Below are positions 48,180 to 60,022 of a stretch of DNA of 64,000 nucleotides, in pieces. Each line of letters opens with the position of its first letter. Positions within the stretch are counted from its first letter, which is position 1. Source of the stretch: Globodera rostochiensis. Its lineage: Eukaryota; Nematoda; Chromadorea; Rhabditida; Heteroderidae. The DNA lies in NCBI GenBank assembly GCA_018350325.1, contig JAEVLN010000010.1:186001-250000 (forward strand), in the 5' to 3' direction. A model generated the notes under the pieces. The model had not been told where the DNA came from. It worked only from the letters and a program-made list of their open reading frames with translations, and searched no databases. Both the position numbers and the translations under genes were made by a program.

Positions 48180-51100
48180 TCATGGCTTCACTTCAACATC
48201 ATTCTTCGCCCCTTTTCCTTCGACGCTTTGTCCACTTTTTTTTTGTCGTTTTTGCAAGTATTTGTCGACGCTTTTGCCGTTCAAAAAGGCGTCGATTAGC
48301 TTGGAAATTTCGATCCTCTCCGCCCTGTTCAGCTGCCGGCACACTCGGTAAAGCCGCTTCATCTCCCGTCTTCGGGGCACCCATCGCTCCACCTCCCGTC
48401 GAATGTCGCGCAGCGCCTCAAAATAGGCCGTGTCGATGGTCCCAAAGCTTGTCGCAGCTTTGGCATCTTCAGCTTCAACTTTGGCATATTTTCGTCTCAA
48501 AACAATCGCAAACATCAGCAGCCGTTTCGATCTGACCAACGCCTGAACATCGGGAAAAGGAAAGTATTTATTTGCTGGTCCTGAATAGGGTTCGATTCTC
48601 GAAAACCAGAAAGTTTTTGGATAGTTTAGTCGAATTGGGTGGATTGAAACCGAAAAACATTGGACTTGATTCGAGATTGTGGAGACCCAGATTTTAAACA
48701 ACTTTGCAGAACATTTCTTAACAACAAATGAAATTAACGAGAATTCGACACATTTAAAATGTAAAATAATGCCTTCAGCAACCAATTGATCCTGATTTGG
48801 ATCAAAACTTAATGCAATCCATAACACAATCAGGATCAAATGTATACGCGTCAGGTGATCCCGACAGTGTTGATTTTGACAGTGAATTCCCAATAAATGT
48901 TTCCAACTTTTTAGACATTACGAATTTTCAACTTGTAAATATTTTTTAGCCATGTACTTTATCCCTTTTGCTAAAAAAATGCATTTTAGGCTTGTCTCGA
49001 AAATTACAAATTTTTTGAATTGTTCGAATTTTTTACTTTTTCAGCTATTTTATATCATTACGAGGGTTGAAATGCTCTAAAAATAAGAATTTTAGACTTT
49101 TTGAAAAAAAAATTACAGAATTTACAACAGTGGCACTGTCGAAGTTCACTGTCGAAATCAACTACTTGTCTGTGCCAAATGTATATATAGAGCCCGGTCG
49201 AGACGAGAATCTCGTCTCGAGATCTCGAAAAATCTCGACTCGAGATCTCGCTCAAAGCTCAAGTCCGGGCTCTATGTATATATACCTCGATTTTGTCCAA
49301 CGATTCCTTCCTCTCCTGCTCGTTCATTTGTACCTCCGCGTTGATCACCAGCATTTGCAGTGTGTCCTCCGCTGTGCTGCTCGTGCGCGAAAGCGACTCC
49401 CTTGCGCGCTGCCTGCCCACGGCGGCCGCCTCCCACTTTTGGCGCATTACCCGCCAATGCACTTCCAAAATCTGTCAACAAATTCAAAGCGTATTTTTGA
49501 AATTTTTTGTGCGCAACCGGAAATATTTTGTGAAATTTACCAAAAGCCAACAATTTGTTTTTACCATTCACAAGTAGTGATCCGCAAAAGTCATCCTCTC
49601 CCCGGTACCTTTTGATCACTCATTTGTGAAATGTTAAAAGTCACCCACCCCCTGCCCGGTACCTTCTGAGTCATCCCCTCCCCGGTACCTTCTGATCACT
49701 CATTTGTGAAATGTTTTTGTTGTTGAACTTCTGCTCGTAAAGCTTGATCACTTTCACAATGGTGGCCAATTTGTTTTTGTTTAGCACCGGCGGAAGCGGC
49801 TTTCGGAGCTTTTTCTTCTTCCCGTTACTGTCAATTTTGCTGCTCACTTCATAAAAATACAGCGGGCTCAACTCGTCAAAATCGTTCCCAGTGACGGCGA
49901 CCAATTCGTTGATAAACTAATTTAAATTATTTTAGAGTCAAAAATCGGTTTAAAAAATAATGCATTCAAACATTTTCTAATCAAATCTGCACAATGTTTT
50001 CCAGAGTGCTGTTCTAAGAACCGGTTCAAGAGTCCCTGAACCGTGGAAAGGACCGGAACCGCTGAACTGCTAGAAAATAGAATCGAAAAACACTGATCCG
50101 GAGGACCTTTCACTTTAGTGAAATAGGTATACGTTAAACCTGATCAAATGCATATTACTACTAGAGTCCGGACCCAAACCACAAAAAAAAATTTTTTTTT
50201 GGGTTTTTTGTATTGGACCAAAAGTTTTTTGGCTTTGAGTTTTGGGTCCAAGTTTCCGGGCTCTAATTACTACTTCGCTTTTAATTCTTGATCTCGAATC
50301 AATTTTAAGCTAGACCAGTTTTTAAGATTTTACCAAATCAAACTGAAGGATCAATCTTGATCTGACTAGATTATGGGGTTGCTTCTTTTATGTTGTCAAA
50401 TTTATATGGAAAGTCGGGACAATTTAATTTCAATTAATATTAATTACCCTTTTGCTCCAGTTGAACACGCTTCCGAGTCCTTTGGTGATGAATGCGGTGA
50501 TTTGCATATTTTTGCTGCTTTTGTCATCAAATTTGGTCAAAAAATTGTGCTGATTAAATCTGCCAGAATTCTTTTCAAAAACATTTTGATCAAAAAAATG
50601 ATCCAAAAAGGTTTTGCTTTCCAAAATGACATGGTTCGACAATTTGTCAGGCAGTTCAGATTTGTACACAGCAACGGAAGGGATGGAGTACAAATCATTT
50701 TCGCTGGACTCCGCCTCCGCACGACCCCTCTCTTTGGCAATTTTAAAATCTGAATTTTTATCATTTTTAATTTTTATTTGATTTAATAAATAATTATGTT
50801 CTAAATCTCCGCTTATGCGGATCATGGACAAAGTCTCACAATTCTGATTTTGTCATTTTTTCAATTTATGCTTTCAATGGCGGATTATACAAAATGTCTC
50901 GGCACGAATTTTTTGGCTTGATCTTTAGAAAAAAAGCTAATACCTACTAAGTGCCAGTTTAAGATGGTATTAATTAGTTTTGGGCCAATGAGTATATTAT
51001 TGAATTATTAAAAATGCCATCTTGGAGGAGGGATGTGCCGTGCCGTCTATTCGAGTTTTATTGCATTTATGTAGGAATTCGCAGAGAGTGTAAGTATCCG

Positions 51101-51410
51101 GGATTTGAATTTTTTTTTTTCAAGACAAAATCCCGGAACATTTGACTGAAACATAATGTACTGTCTGTAAGACCTTTAATGCCAAGAGAATATTCGTTTC
51201 GAAAGTTTTCAATGGGAATTCCGTCGAAAAATGCGTCCACAATTGACAAGACGTAACGCGTTGAGATGTCGTCGAGCTGCTTGTAGAACTCGTACAACGG
51301 TTCCTTCTGTTCCGGAACCTTTTTCCACCAAACTTGGAACTGATCGAACATCTGCTGCTTGATTTTCCGATAAATTGTCTCAAGTTCCAAGTTTTTAAAG
51401 CCTTTTAAAC
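48180..51410 (-). CDS. Helical unknown protein, phase-0 exons, 5' incomplete
   Basis: Exons on the minus strand, 51410-~51095, 50749-50448, 49916-49689, 49471-49286 and 48542-48180 (stop), join in phase 0 with plausible splice sites. The product is highly charged and helical: ETIYRKIKQQMFDQFQVWW; ELVAVTGNDFDEL; EVHWRVMRQKWEAAAVGRQ; RRREMKRLYRVCRQLNRAE. Two segments, VLSIVDAFFDGIPIENF and EISKLIDAFLNGKSVDKY, look like copies of one internal motif. No family is recognised and no signal peptide is visible. Tiny transposons sit in two introns (49189, 50163). The link between the first two exons is the least certain. Confidence 0.5.
49189..49273. mobile_element. 85-bp palindromic element beside a splice donor
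   Basis: agagcccggtcgagacgag ... caagtccgggctct, with flanking atgtatatat on both sides (49179-49188 and 49274-49283). The interior is alternating gagatctcg words. On the minus strand it begins 12 bases into the intron, so its target duplication overlaps the donor gtatat. Confidence 0.8.
49595..49715. repeat. Duplicated donor-site segment
   Basis: ctccccggtacctt-type sequence followed by tgatcactcatttgtgaaatg occurs twice (about 49597 and 49678), with a partial third copy at 49655. On the minus strand this duplicates a candidate splice donor (aag-gtaccg). Confidence 0.7.
50163..50266. mobile_element. Small element related to 40531
   Basis: tagagtccggacccaaacca ... gggtccaagtttccgggctcta, inverted ends with an A/T centre. 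Same family as 40531-40680. Confidence 0.65.
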
Positions 51411-51810
51411 CTAAAAGAGAAAGCATTGTTTCCACAATCGAAAGCAATCTACACCCTCGGGGTGCATACCGGAAACGGTACACAGCAGGAATGGTCGGAA
51501 TTCCGAAATCCGACTTCTGACTTTTTTGGGGTCGGAATTCCGAAATTTTTTTAGGCATGGGATTTTGAGTTCCAAAATTTTTTGAGGTCGTCGGCTGTTC
51601 TAAGCTTTAAAAGTATCAGTAAGCCAAAGCTAAACATATTCTTAAAAAAAGTATTTGCATAAAACTTTGAAAAGCCCGAGTTGATTATTTTCCCTTTTAG
51701 CTTTTTTAAACGAATTACACCGTTTTTTCATAATTCTTCTCATTTAGCTCTTCCCAATGCTAATTGTCTGTTTAATTTTTGGCTGAGCTTGAAAAACGTT
51801 AAAAGCCGGT

Positions 51811-54800
51811 TCAAAATTTGCTGGCACCAAAACGTGAGGAGCACCAGAAATATGAACTGCTTGCTTTTGTTGTACCGGAAGTGCCTGCGGCGGTGCCCTT
51901 CTCTTTGGCATGGCTGTGCACTTCGTCCATGGTTTCTTTACCCGTCACCAACGACGGTTGATGCTGCGCCGATTGTTCCATTTTTGTCGTCTCCTTCAAG
52001 GCGTTCATCTCCGAATATTTGGGCACCAATCTGTGCAAGTACAGAACGAATTGAACCAATTTTCGGCCATAGTTCAGTCGCTGAACCCAGTCAATGCCTT
52101 GCGTAAATTTGCGCCACAATTCGTGCACTTCCTCCCTGGGGTCGTCCCGATAGACGTCGATTTGGTCGACAAACTGTTCAAGTAAATTTTGTAAAAATTT
52201 TTTAATTTTTTTAAAATTAATAAATTCATTTAAAATCGTTTTTTGGTATTAAAATTACCTTTTTGATTGAATCAAATTGATTTACTCTGTACAACTCATC
52301 CAAAAAGGCCAACAATCGACCCGTGGCCCCATTCACATTTTTCTCCTTTACATAATCGTAAATTGCCTAAAATAATTTAAGGAAAAATATAATTTTTAAA
52401 TAATGATTTTAATAAACAATCAACAAAAATAAACTACGAATTATTTTACTTTAAATATTTTAAATTTTTGAGCTTGCCTTTGGCAGTTCGAACTTCCGGT
52501 TTTGGCTTTGGTCCCAAATTCCGCCCTGAATTTCGTGTTTGTTCTCGGAAACAGCCTTTCTCATCGCGCTGAGCATTATTTTGGCCTCTTCCACCGCGTT
52601 CAGTGACACAATCACCAAACTTGTTTGCCTATTGAACAGTTGGTTCATCTCATAATTTGTAAATTCTAAAAAAATATATTTAAATAAAATAAAATAGAAT
52701 AAAAAACAAGAATGTGTTTATTTGCTGGCTGTTGCCTGACCTGCAAGTTCCCATTCCGGATTGTTGGTCAACTGCACAACCTCTTGGTTCAGCTCCGTCT
52801 CCCCGTCCCCGTCCAACTTCTCGAACTCCTCCTTCAGATTCTCACCAATTTCGATGAGTTTTAACGCGTCCAAAAATTTGTCCACCGCCTCAAACGCTTC
52901 AACTGCACGCTGCACCAAATCGTCCATCAGCTCGCAGTTTCGGAATTCGTTGACGCGTCGCCATGCGTTAACCATCGCCGACTTGCGCTGTCTCAACGAA
53001 AGCAAAACGTCGCGCAGTCCGTTCCACTGAACATTTTTTTGTTTAAATTTTGAAATAAAAATATTTATTTAATATTTTTTAAATGTTAGAAAATTTACAA
53101 ACTTTTAATATTTCCGCAATTTTGCTGATTTTGGACCTAAGATTTGGCGACGAGCATTCAAAATAAATGTCCTCCAACAATGCAACAAATCCCCGTCCCT
53201 TTTTCGGACTTGCGTCGAATTTTTCTCGCAATTTTTTCAATTGTTGAATTAATTGTTTTGCAATTTTTTGTAAAGGTTTTTTGGACGTTTCACCCCCGAC
53301 GCTTTTTGTTGATGTTAAATAGTCGTCTTCCCAAAAAATGGAAATTTGATTTTCAGACGCAACTTTTCTTTGTTTTTCTAAATGTTATTAATCATAATGA
53401 TTGAATTCTAAAATTGATCATTACAAATATAAATTTTAATAAATTTTATTAAAATTATTATACTGTTTCAGTCCTTGAACTCCTGTGTTTGTACTGTACT
53501 TTTTGTTATTAATTTATTATAATTATTATTATATTATTAAATTTAATAAATGATAAAAGTTTGCCTTCAACTGCCATTATTTCTTTTTTGCATATTTTAT
53601 TTATCATTTCTTCCATTAATGTCATAAACTTTTCAAAATTTTCTCCCATTTTTCGCCCAAAAGATTGTTCAGTTTTTTCAGCAAATATTTTTTGAAACCT
53701 TTCGATGATCCCAATAAATTTTTCATAATTTTTTGTTGTTTCCATTCTATTGAGCATTTTTTGTCCTTTCGAATTTTCGTCGAACAAATTTTGGACGATA
53801 AAAATTTCAATTTTTTTCATCCTATTTTTTTCTTTGCTTTTCCACCAGTTTTTCATTAAATCGTGCGCAATTTGACAATCCAAAGATTCTAAAAATAAAT
53901 AAATAAAAAAAAATTTGGAATTTTCCCCTTTTAAATATTAACCTATGAACTTAGACTTTTTCGGCGTCATTGGTGAAATGTTTTCGGCATTTTCATTGCC
54001 TGGAATAGAATAATTTGTTCAGAGTTTACACAATTTAGTAGGAAATTGCTAAAACTCCCAAAAACCGGGCTAAAAATGGCATAAGTCGACCCGGGAACAA
54101 CCCAAACCTAGAAGCTGACCATTTGTGGCATGATCCAAATTTTGTTTTTTATTTTCTTTTAATTCCTCAGGGCATTCTTTGTTTGTGCGCGAATGTGGTG
54201 CACTGTCCAAAACTAAAAATGGGGGTTTATTTAAATTTTTAAATAGTAATTTTTCATTTAGGTAAATATTTTTACCCGGGATATTCCCAATTCTGCAACT
54301 GATTTTGTTCGTTTTCAATGCCAACTCAGTAACATTTTTGTTTTTCGCAATTTTGGCCATATCCAACACTTTGCCTCCGTCGGCACGAATTGTCAATGGA
54401 ATTAAATTTGAATTGGCAAAATTGATTTGCGCGGTGTCCAGCGCTTTTTCCAACTTGTCCCATCGCTGCTGGTCCCCAAATACCAATTCATACAATTCGA
54501 TTATCACCAATTCGTCCCCCATTTTGCCGATGCATTTGTGCGCAACATTCATTGAAAGCCAAATTTTGACAAAGGCATTCAAAAGTGGCAAATTGCCTTC
54601 GCAATTAATCGGCACACTGTCAAGAAATTCAACCATTGAAAGATGATCACTTTTTGTTGATCCATTTTTGCTTTTGCCATCCGCGACAACGAGCCTTTCT
54701 ATTGAATTAAAAAGATATTAAATATGCAAAAAACAACGTTTAAAAAGTATTGGTTTGTCCTTGCAATTAACTAAAATCAACAATTTTTTAACCTAAAAGA

Positions 54801-57800
54801 AAAGAACAGATATTTTCATATGGACAAATTACTTGAATGATCTGAATTCACATGATCAGATCACATAAAGTCTCAACTTTTTGAGAATATTGATTAGGCA
54901 GACCTTTCTGATCAGATCTGAATTCACATGATCAGATCACATAAAGTCTCAACTTTTTGAGAATATTGATTAGACAGACCTTTCTGATCAGATCTGAATT
55001 CACATTTCAGATCACATAAAGTCTCAACTTTTCGAGAATATTGATTAGACAGACCGTTCTGATCAATCGAATTTAGAACAGATCAGCAGCAAATATGCCG
55101 CGGCGGACTTACCCTCTTTTGGGACGGAAACATGGCACACAAAATCTTCAACGTGCAATGTGATTTGCGCAAATTTGTACACAATTTCTGAAATGTTCAG
55201 CGTGTATTGTCCACGTTTGTTTTGTCGCAGTTCGAATTGCGCCCGTTTGGCCAGACGCTTCTGCGCTCTGTTCAACGGCACCTCCAGCTCGTCCCATGTG
55301 GATTCGTCGGTCAAAAAGCGGTACAAATTAATGCCAATCTGTTCATTCTTCTTCAGCACTTTCATGTATCGATGTTTTGTGCCAAATGAGTACCATATCC
55401 TTACAAATTCGATCAAATTATCCCAAATCCTTACAAATTCGGCCATGTTATCCACACGATACAAACTCTTCGGGCATTTGCATTCAATTAGTGGGATAAT
55501 GAACTCGTCTTCGTCTCCGTCACTTTTGCCTTCGGTAAGGTCGTCAACCGTTAGCGTCCTATTTGTCGATAAAAGTGTGGAGCTTTTTAGTGACTGATCG
55601 GTTTCGATATGTTTGGATGATGCTTTTGGAGTCTCGTCAAGTTCCGTTGATGAGCTGCTGCTCCCGCCCGATGTCGTTAATGACCTTTTTGAATTTGGTT
55701 TTTGATTTGTGTTCGATTTAACTTTTGTTTCTTTCATTGATGATCGATTTGAGTAACTTTTTTGGTTCTGCTGATCAGTTCCGCTATTTTTTGATGAATT
55801 TCTTGTGGATGATTTTGCAGATTTTGGATCTTTGTCACTCTTCGACGATCCGCTTCCTCTTTTATCAAACTTTTCTTCAGAATTTGGTCTTCGATTTGAA
55901 GATGTTTCGTTGACTAATGAACTCTCTTTAAAAGAGTAAAATTTAATATTTAAATTCAACAACAACCGTTTAAATGCCCTGATTTGTTCCTAGACTATTT
56001 TTCTAAACTCATCACTCTCAAATGCACTGGACTTTTGATTATAGGATCCTAATTTCTTTCTAAAAATATTGAAAATATAAATAAATTTATTCATTTGTTT
56101 TTGGGAAATGTGTAACAAAAATAAATAAATTTAAAACGTAATTTTGGGAGCATTTTTTAAGATAAAACTATTTTTGGGATTTTATTAACAAAAAGCCGGG
56201 TTTAACACCTTTTGATTGGGCTTAAAATTGATCAATTAATTAAAATAATTTTTATTTATGCCTATATTATTAGTACCTTGTCGCCTTTCGTCGACAATTG
56301 TGCACCTAATTTGTGGTGTTTTCATTGCCACCAATCGGACATGAGCGTTGGTGATAAAGTCCACCATGTCCAACGTAACATGGCCTCGTTTGCCCATTTT
56401 TGTCGAGAAGAGGTTTTCTTGTGCCAACCCCAATTGGACATCGTCCAGCGGTCGCTCGATGGCGTCCCATTCGCTGTCGTTCGTCAGCAAATGCGACAAG
56501 TTGAAGACCAACTGATTTGGTCCCGTTTTGCGCAGAACTTTTGAGTTCTTCAATCGGAAGGAGTACAAAATTCGAACAAAATCGTTCAAATGTTCACTCT
56601 TCTCACAATTGATCGCGGGAATGGAGCTCGAGTCGACCACCGAATTGGGCAGAAACGGCGGAACGAAAGTGTCCGTCGTTTCGTACGAACCGATCGCCGG
56701 AGGGGCCGGCGGTATGGCGGCGGCTTCTTTCATCTTTTTCGTTATGTTTCCCCGATGCTTTTTTGGAAGTGAATGCGCACGTTGCCTTTCGACGGACGAA
56801 TCCGATGACGTGGCGAAACTTGAAGAGCTTTCTTCCGTCCCTGGCGAATATTTTTTTGTGGCATTTCGTTGCCCCGCTTTTTCTTGATGCACATTATTTG
56901 GATATTTTGTTGGCATTTTTTCTGCCTTTTTACTTTGAGTTTTCCAATAAAATTCTTCAATTTCTTGATCAGATTGATCTGAACTTTCTGATGATGTTCT
57001 ACTGCTGCCATGTGTTGGAGTTTTTCTTTGAATTATTAGTCTATTTAATTTTGAATGTTTCTTTTCAATTTCTTCCACCGCTTTCTGATCAGATTCACTT
57101 GAACTCTCTGAACTATTTGTTGCCGTTCTTTTATTACCATATTTTTTTGGCGTTTTGTTGCCAAATTTTCTTCTGGACGTTTGGTGTGCCGGTTTTTGTC
57201 GCTGGTAAAATTCATCCGATGATTGTTGTTCATCCCCCGCGGTGACATATTTTGAGGATTTGCTGCCAGATGCTGAAGTTTTGTTGTCATAATGTTTTGT
57301 GGGTGTTTCGCCTCTTCTGGATGTCCTTTTCCGATGAAATGTTTCCAATTCTTGCCGATCGGAGTGATCTGAACTCTGTTCAATGAATTTTCTCGTTGCT
57401 CGTCTGCCATATTTTCTTGAAATTTCCTCTTTATAATTTTTGCTGCCCGATGTTTCTGTTTTAGACGACGATTCAAACTGGGTTGCTGCTGCACTTTCTT
57501 GATCAGAAATATTTATTCTGCTTTTCCTATAAATGTTGTTGATCGATCTGGACGAATTCATTTTGGAGCTGTCGCTTTCTAACTTTTCATTTCTTACTAA
57601 AAGTTGACTCCAATTAGAATTAATAAACAAACACACTGACTTAAAATGTAATCTTTGTAAAAGAATCAAATTTTGGGCCCTCGGATAATTTATTGTCCTT
57701 TTGGCCTCATTTCCACTTTTTTATTTTTAACTTCTTAAAACGCAATTTGCTCTGCCGCTTTTACCTGCACTTATTGGCCTTATTGTGCACTCCAAAATGC

Positions 57801-58167
57801 CAAACTTATCGGCCATTTCTGTGACCATTTCTTTGCGCACAATCTTCTCCATGTCCAGCCTTCCGTCCGCGTCCAGGGGAATGCCATTGTCCCGTGCAAA
57901 TTGCACGGTGGTCCTGTCCCAGTCGTTGTCCAATTGCGCTGTGGGCCATTCACTTTTCATTCTGATCATCAAACTCAAATTGATTTTCACCACCGATCGT
58001 TCACCGATCAGGATTGGGTAGCCGACACCAAACTGGTGTAGTAGTGCAACCAATGCACTCACAAAGTCATTTTCATCGCATTCGGGCTGTTGAGCGGACA
58101 AATAATTATGGGATAAAAGCACAAAAAATAATAAAACAAATTGTATTAAAATTAATGATTTATTCAT
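51811..58167 (-). CDS. Secreted multi-domain protein with four copies of a novel two-Cys domain
   Basis: Twelve minus-strand exons: 58167-57765, 57596-56277, 55925-55113, 54698-54276, 54212-54108, 53999-53943, 53888-53565, 53377-53103, 53026-52741, 52665-52478, 52366-52259 and 52173-51811. The first seven introns are all phase 1. Exon 1 starts with a signal peptide (MNKSLILIQFVLLFFVLLSH). Exons 1-4 each hold one domain of about 120 residues bounded by two cysteines. Shared features are a hydrophobic stretch after the first Cys, a W-D motif (NDWDRTT, SEWDAIE, STWDELE, QRWDKLE), an Asn/Asp-containing helix and a final C-x-I/V (ECTI, RCTI, CHVS, CRIG). Domains are separated by Ser/Lys/Arg-rich linkers with many SSS and KS repeats. 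Exons 7-12 are helical and charged (FVLYLHRLVPKYSEMNALKE). Donors after exons 7 and 10 appear to be GC. No known family is recognised. Exons 8-12 could be a separate gene. Confidence 0.6.
54835..55075. repeat. Three ~72-bp tandem repeats in an intron
   Basis: Units contain gatctgaattcacatgatca, gatcacataaagtctcaact and gagaatattgattag. The array lies in the intron between the third and fourth domain exons of the minus-strand gene. Confidence 0.85.
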
Positions 58168-59125
58168 CTAAAAATTGATTGACCAGCAGTTTCAACAAAA
58201 ACAATTAATAACTGTTCTGAAATCCTAGAAAAACAGGAACAGATGCAAAATTGCTTGGAACAGGAACACAAAACAAGCCCAAGTTGCTGAAACAGCAAAA
58301 CACTGTTTGGTATTAAAATACGAAATTTAAGGGTTTAAAATTTTATTCTCAACAACACATGGCTCACATACCTAGGCAAATAGAGTAATTTTATTCATTA
58401 GTTAAAACCTTCGAATTTGAAAAATTAGGGTTTAATATAAGAAAATTTTTGACCTATAGGGGGTACTTAACACTTTAAGCGTCTCTCTTCAACCCCTAAA
58501 CATTTGATTCAATTATTACGGTGTCTAATTATGTAATTAACTGTTTGCACCGTTCAGTTTCCCTTATTCAGCTAAAAAATGGAAACAAAATCAGCAGCGT
58601 TCGTCTGTCGTCTGCCACCCCCAAACCTTTTCACATAAATTAATTTCATCATAATTTGGCAATAATTAGTGAAGTGAATTAAATAAAAACAAAAAAATAA
58701 TGGAATGGAAGTGATTTCCTTTGATAAATGAATATTATTCATGTTCGTTGCCAAATATTGATCAATAAAATTGCGCTGGTTGGAATCCATCTAATTATTT
58801 AATGGATTATTTCATTAATTTCTTCCTCTCTCTCTGGATGTCAAACAATCAATCACCTCACGTCAAATGTTTATTTCCTGAAAAAAAAATCAATCTGGTT
58901 CATTTTTTAGCATTTATTTTGGTTAAATTATGTCAGCGTATATTTGATTTTTTTTTGTTGAAAAAATTATTCAAATTTTGCTAGAATAATTTGATTTTAC
59001 TAAAATTCAATTTGTGAAGATATTCAAATTATACTAACTCCTCGTATTATAAATAGTTGAATATTTTCAAATTTTACAAGGAAAATTAATAATCCTAATA
59101 TTCAAATAATACGTCAACTATGTAC
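58168..59125. other. Intergenic interval
   Basis: AT-rich upstream region of the minus-strand secreted gene. No exons supported. It should contain that gene's promoter, but no defined motif is recognised. Confidence 0.4.
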
Positions 59126-59351
59126 CAGGGATGTGTATCGTATCGTATCGTAATTTAGAGCCATATCGTATCGTATTTTCGCTTGAAAAAACTGGAAATT
59201 CTACCATTTTTAAAATTTTGAAACGTTCTAGAAAAAAATCGTATCGTAATCGTAATTGGCCATATCGTGAAGCGTAAAAAACTCGTATTGTAATTTGGTG
59301 TATTGTAAATATCGTATATCGTATTTTGAGGAGACGATATCGACATCCCTG
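59126..59351. mobile_element. Element of iterated ATCGT words with CAGGGATG ends
   Basis: 226-bp element, cagggatgtgtatcgtatcg ... cgatatcgacatccctg. The interior is made of cgtatcgtaat iterations on both strands. Ends fit the hAT pattern. The target duplication is imperfect. Confidence 0.75.
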
Positions 59352-59419
59352 ATGTTTAAAAAACTAAAGGATCCCTTCTTAAATTTATAGAGCACTTTTT
59401 AATTGTAATATAACTCAAA

Positions 59420-59605
59420 TTCGATTAAAAATGCTAGGGGGCAGTGGCACCGGATCAATCCAGGCGTGGAACATTTTTCGATGAGAGCACTCGCATAGCT
59501 GATCATTTGGTGGTGCCAGCGAGACAGGCTCGAACAGTATGCATTGACAGTATTTGCAGCCTGAACAACCGATTGATTGGAAGTGATCGATCGGCATTCT
59601 CGAGG
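59420..59605 (-). CDS. Possible isolated Cys-rich exon
   Basis: An open minus-strand segment encodes CSGCKYCQC, then CECSHRKMFHAW, a spacing of paired Cys and His that could bind zinc. An acceptor-like site lies upstream. No other exon was found, so it may be a gene fragment next to the MITE at 59663. Confidence 0.3.
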
Positions 59606-59662
59606 GGCGAGACAAAAGCAGACTGATCAGAATCATTGTCTGATATGTTGATTCAATACGAC

Positions 59663-60022
59663 CAGGAAGGCCAACTCACCATCGAGAAAAAATGGCATTG
59701 TAATGGCAGTTTTCTTAAGGAATTTTCAAAAAAAAAACAAAATTTTTTTGAGAATTTTGCTTCACTTTTGGGGGCGGGGGTCGGCGGTGCCGCCGATAGG
59801 CGCCGCCGAAAAATTCTGACTCAATTTGTGAAGAGATTTGCAACCAAAAATTTCAAATTGTACAAATCAAGGAGCACTATTTTCGGGAAATTCTAATTCC
59901 TCAAAAAATGAGAATTTTCTCCAAAGTTCCAAGAAATGGCAAAAGAATGGCAAGTGTGGAGAAATGGCAATTTTTCAAAATAATGGCATTTGCCATTAAA
60001 AAAGGGCAAATTGGCCTCCCTG
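59663..60022. mobile_element. hAT-type MITE, third copy, reverse orientation
   Basis: 360-bp element, caggaaggccaactcacc ... ttggcctccctg, flanked by aatacgac / aatacgca. It contains the reverse complement of the family core (ggcggtgccgccgataggcg) and atggcatt words. Same family as 16447 and 19512. Confidence 0.8.
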
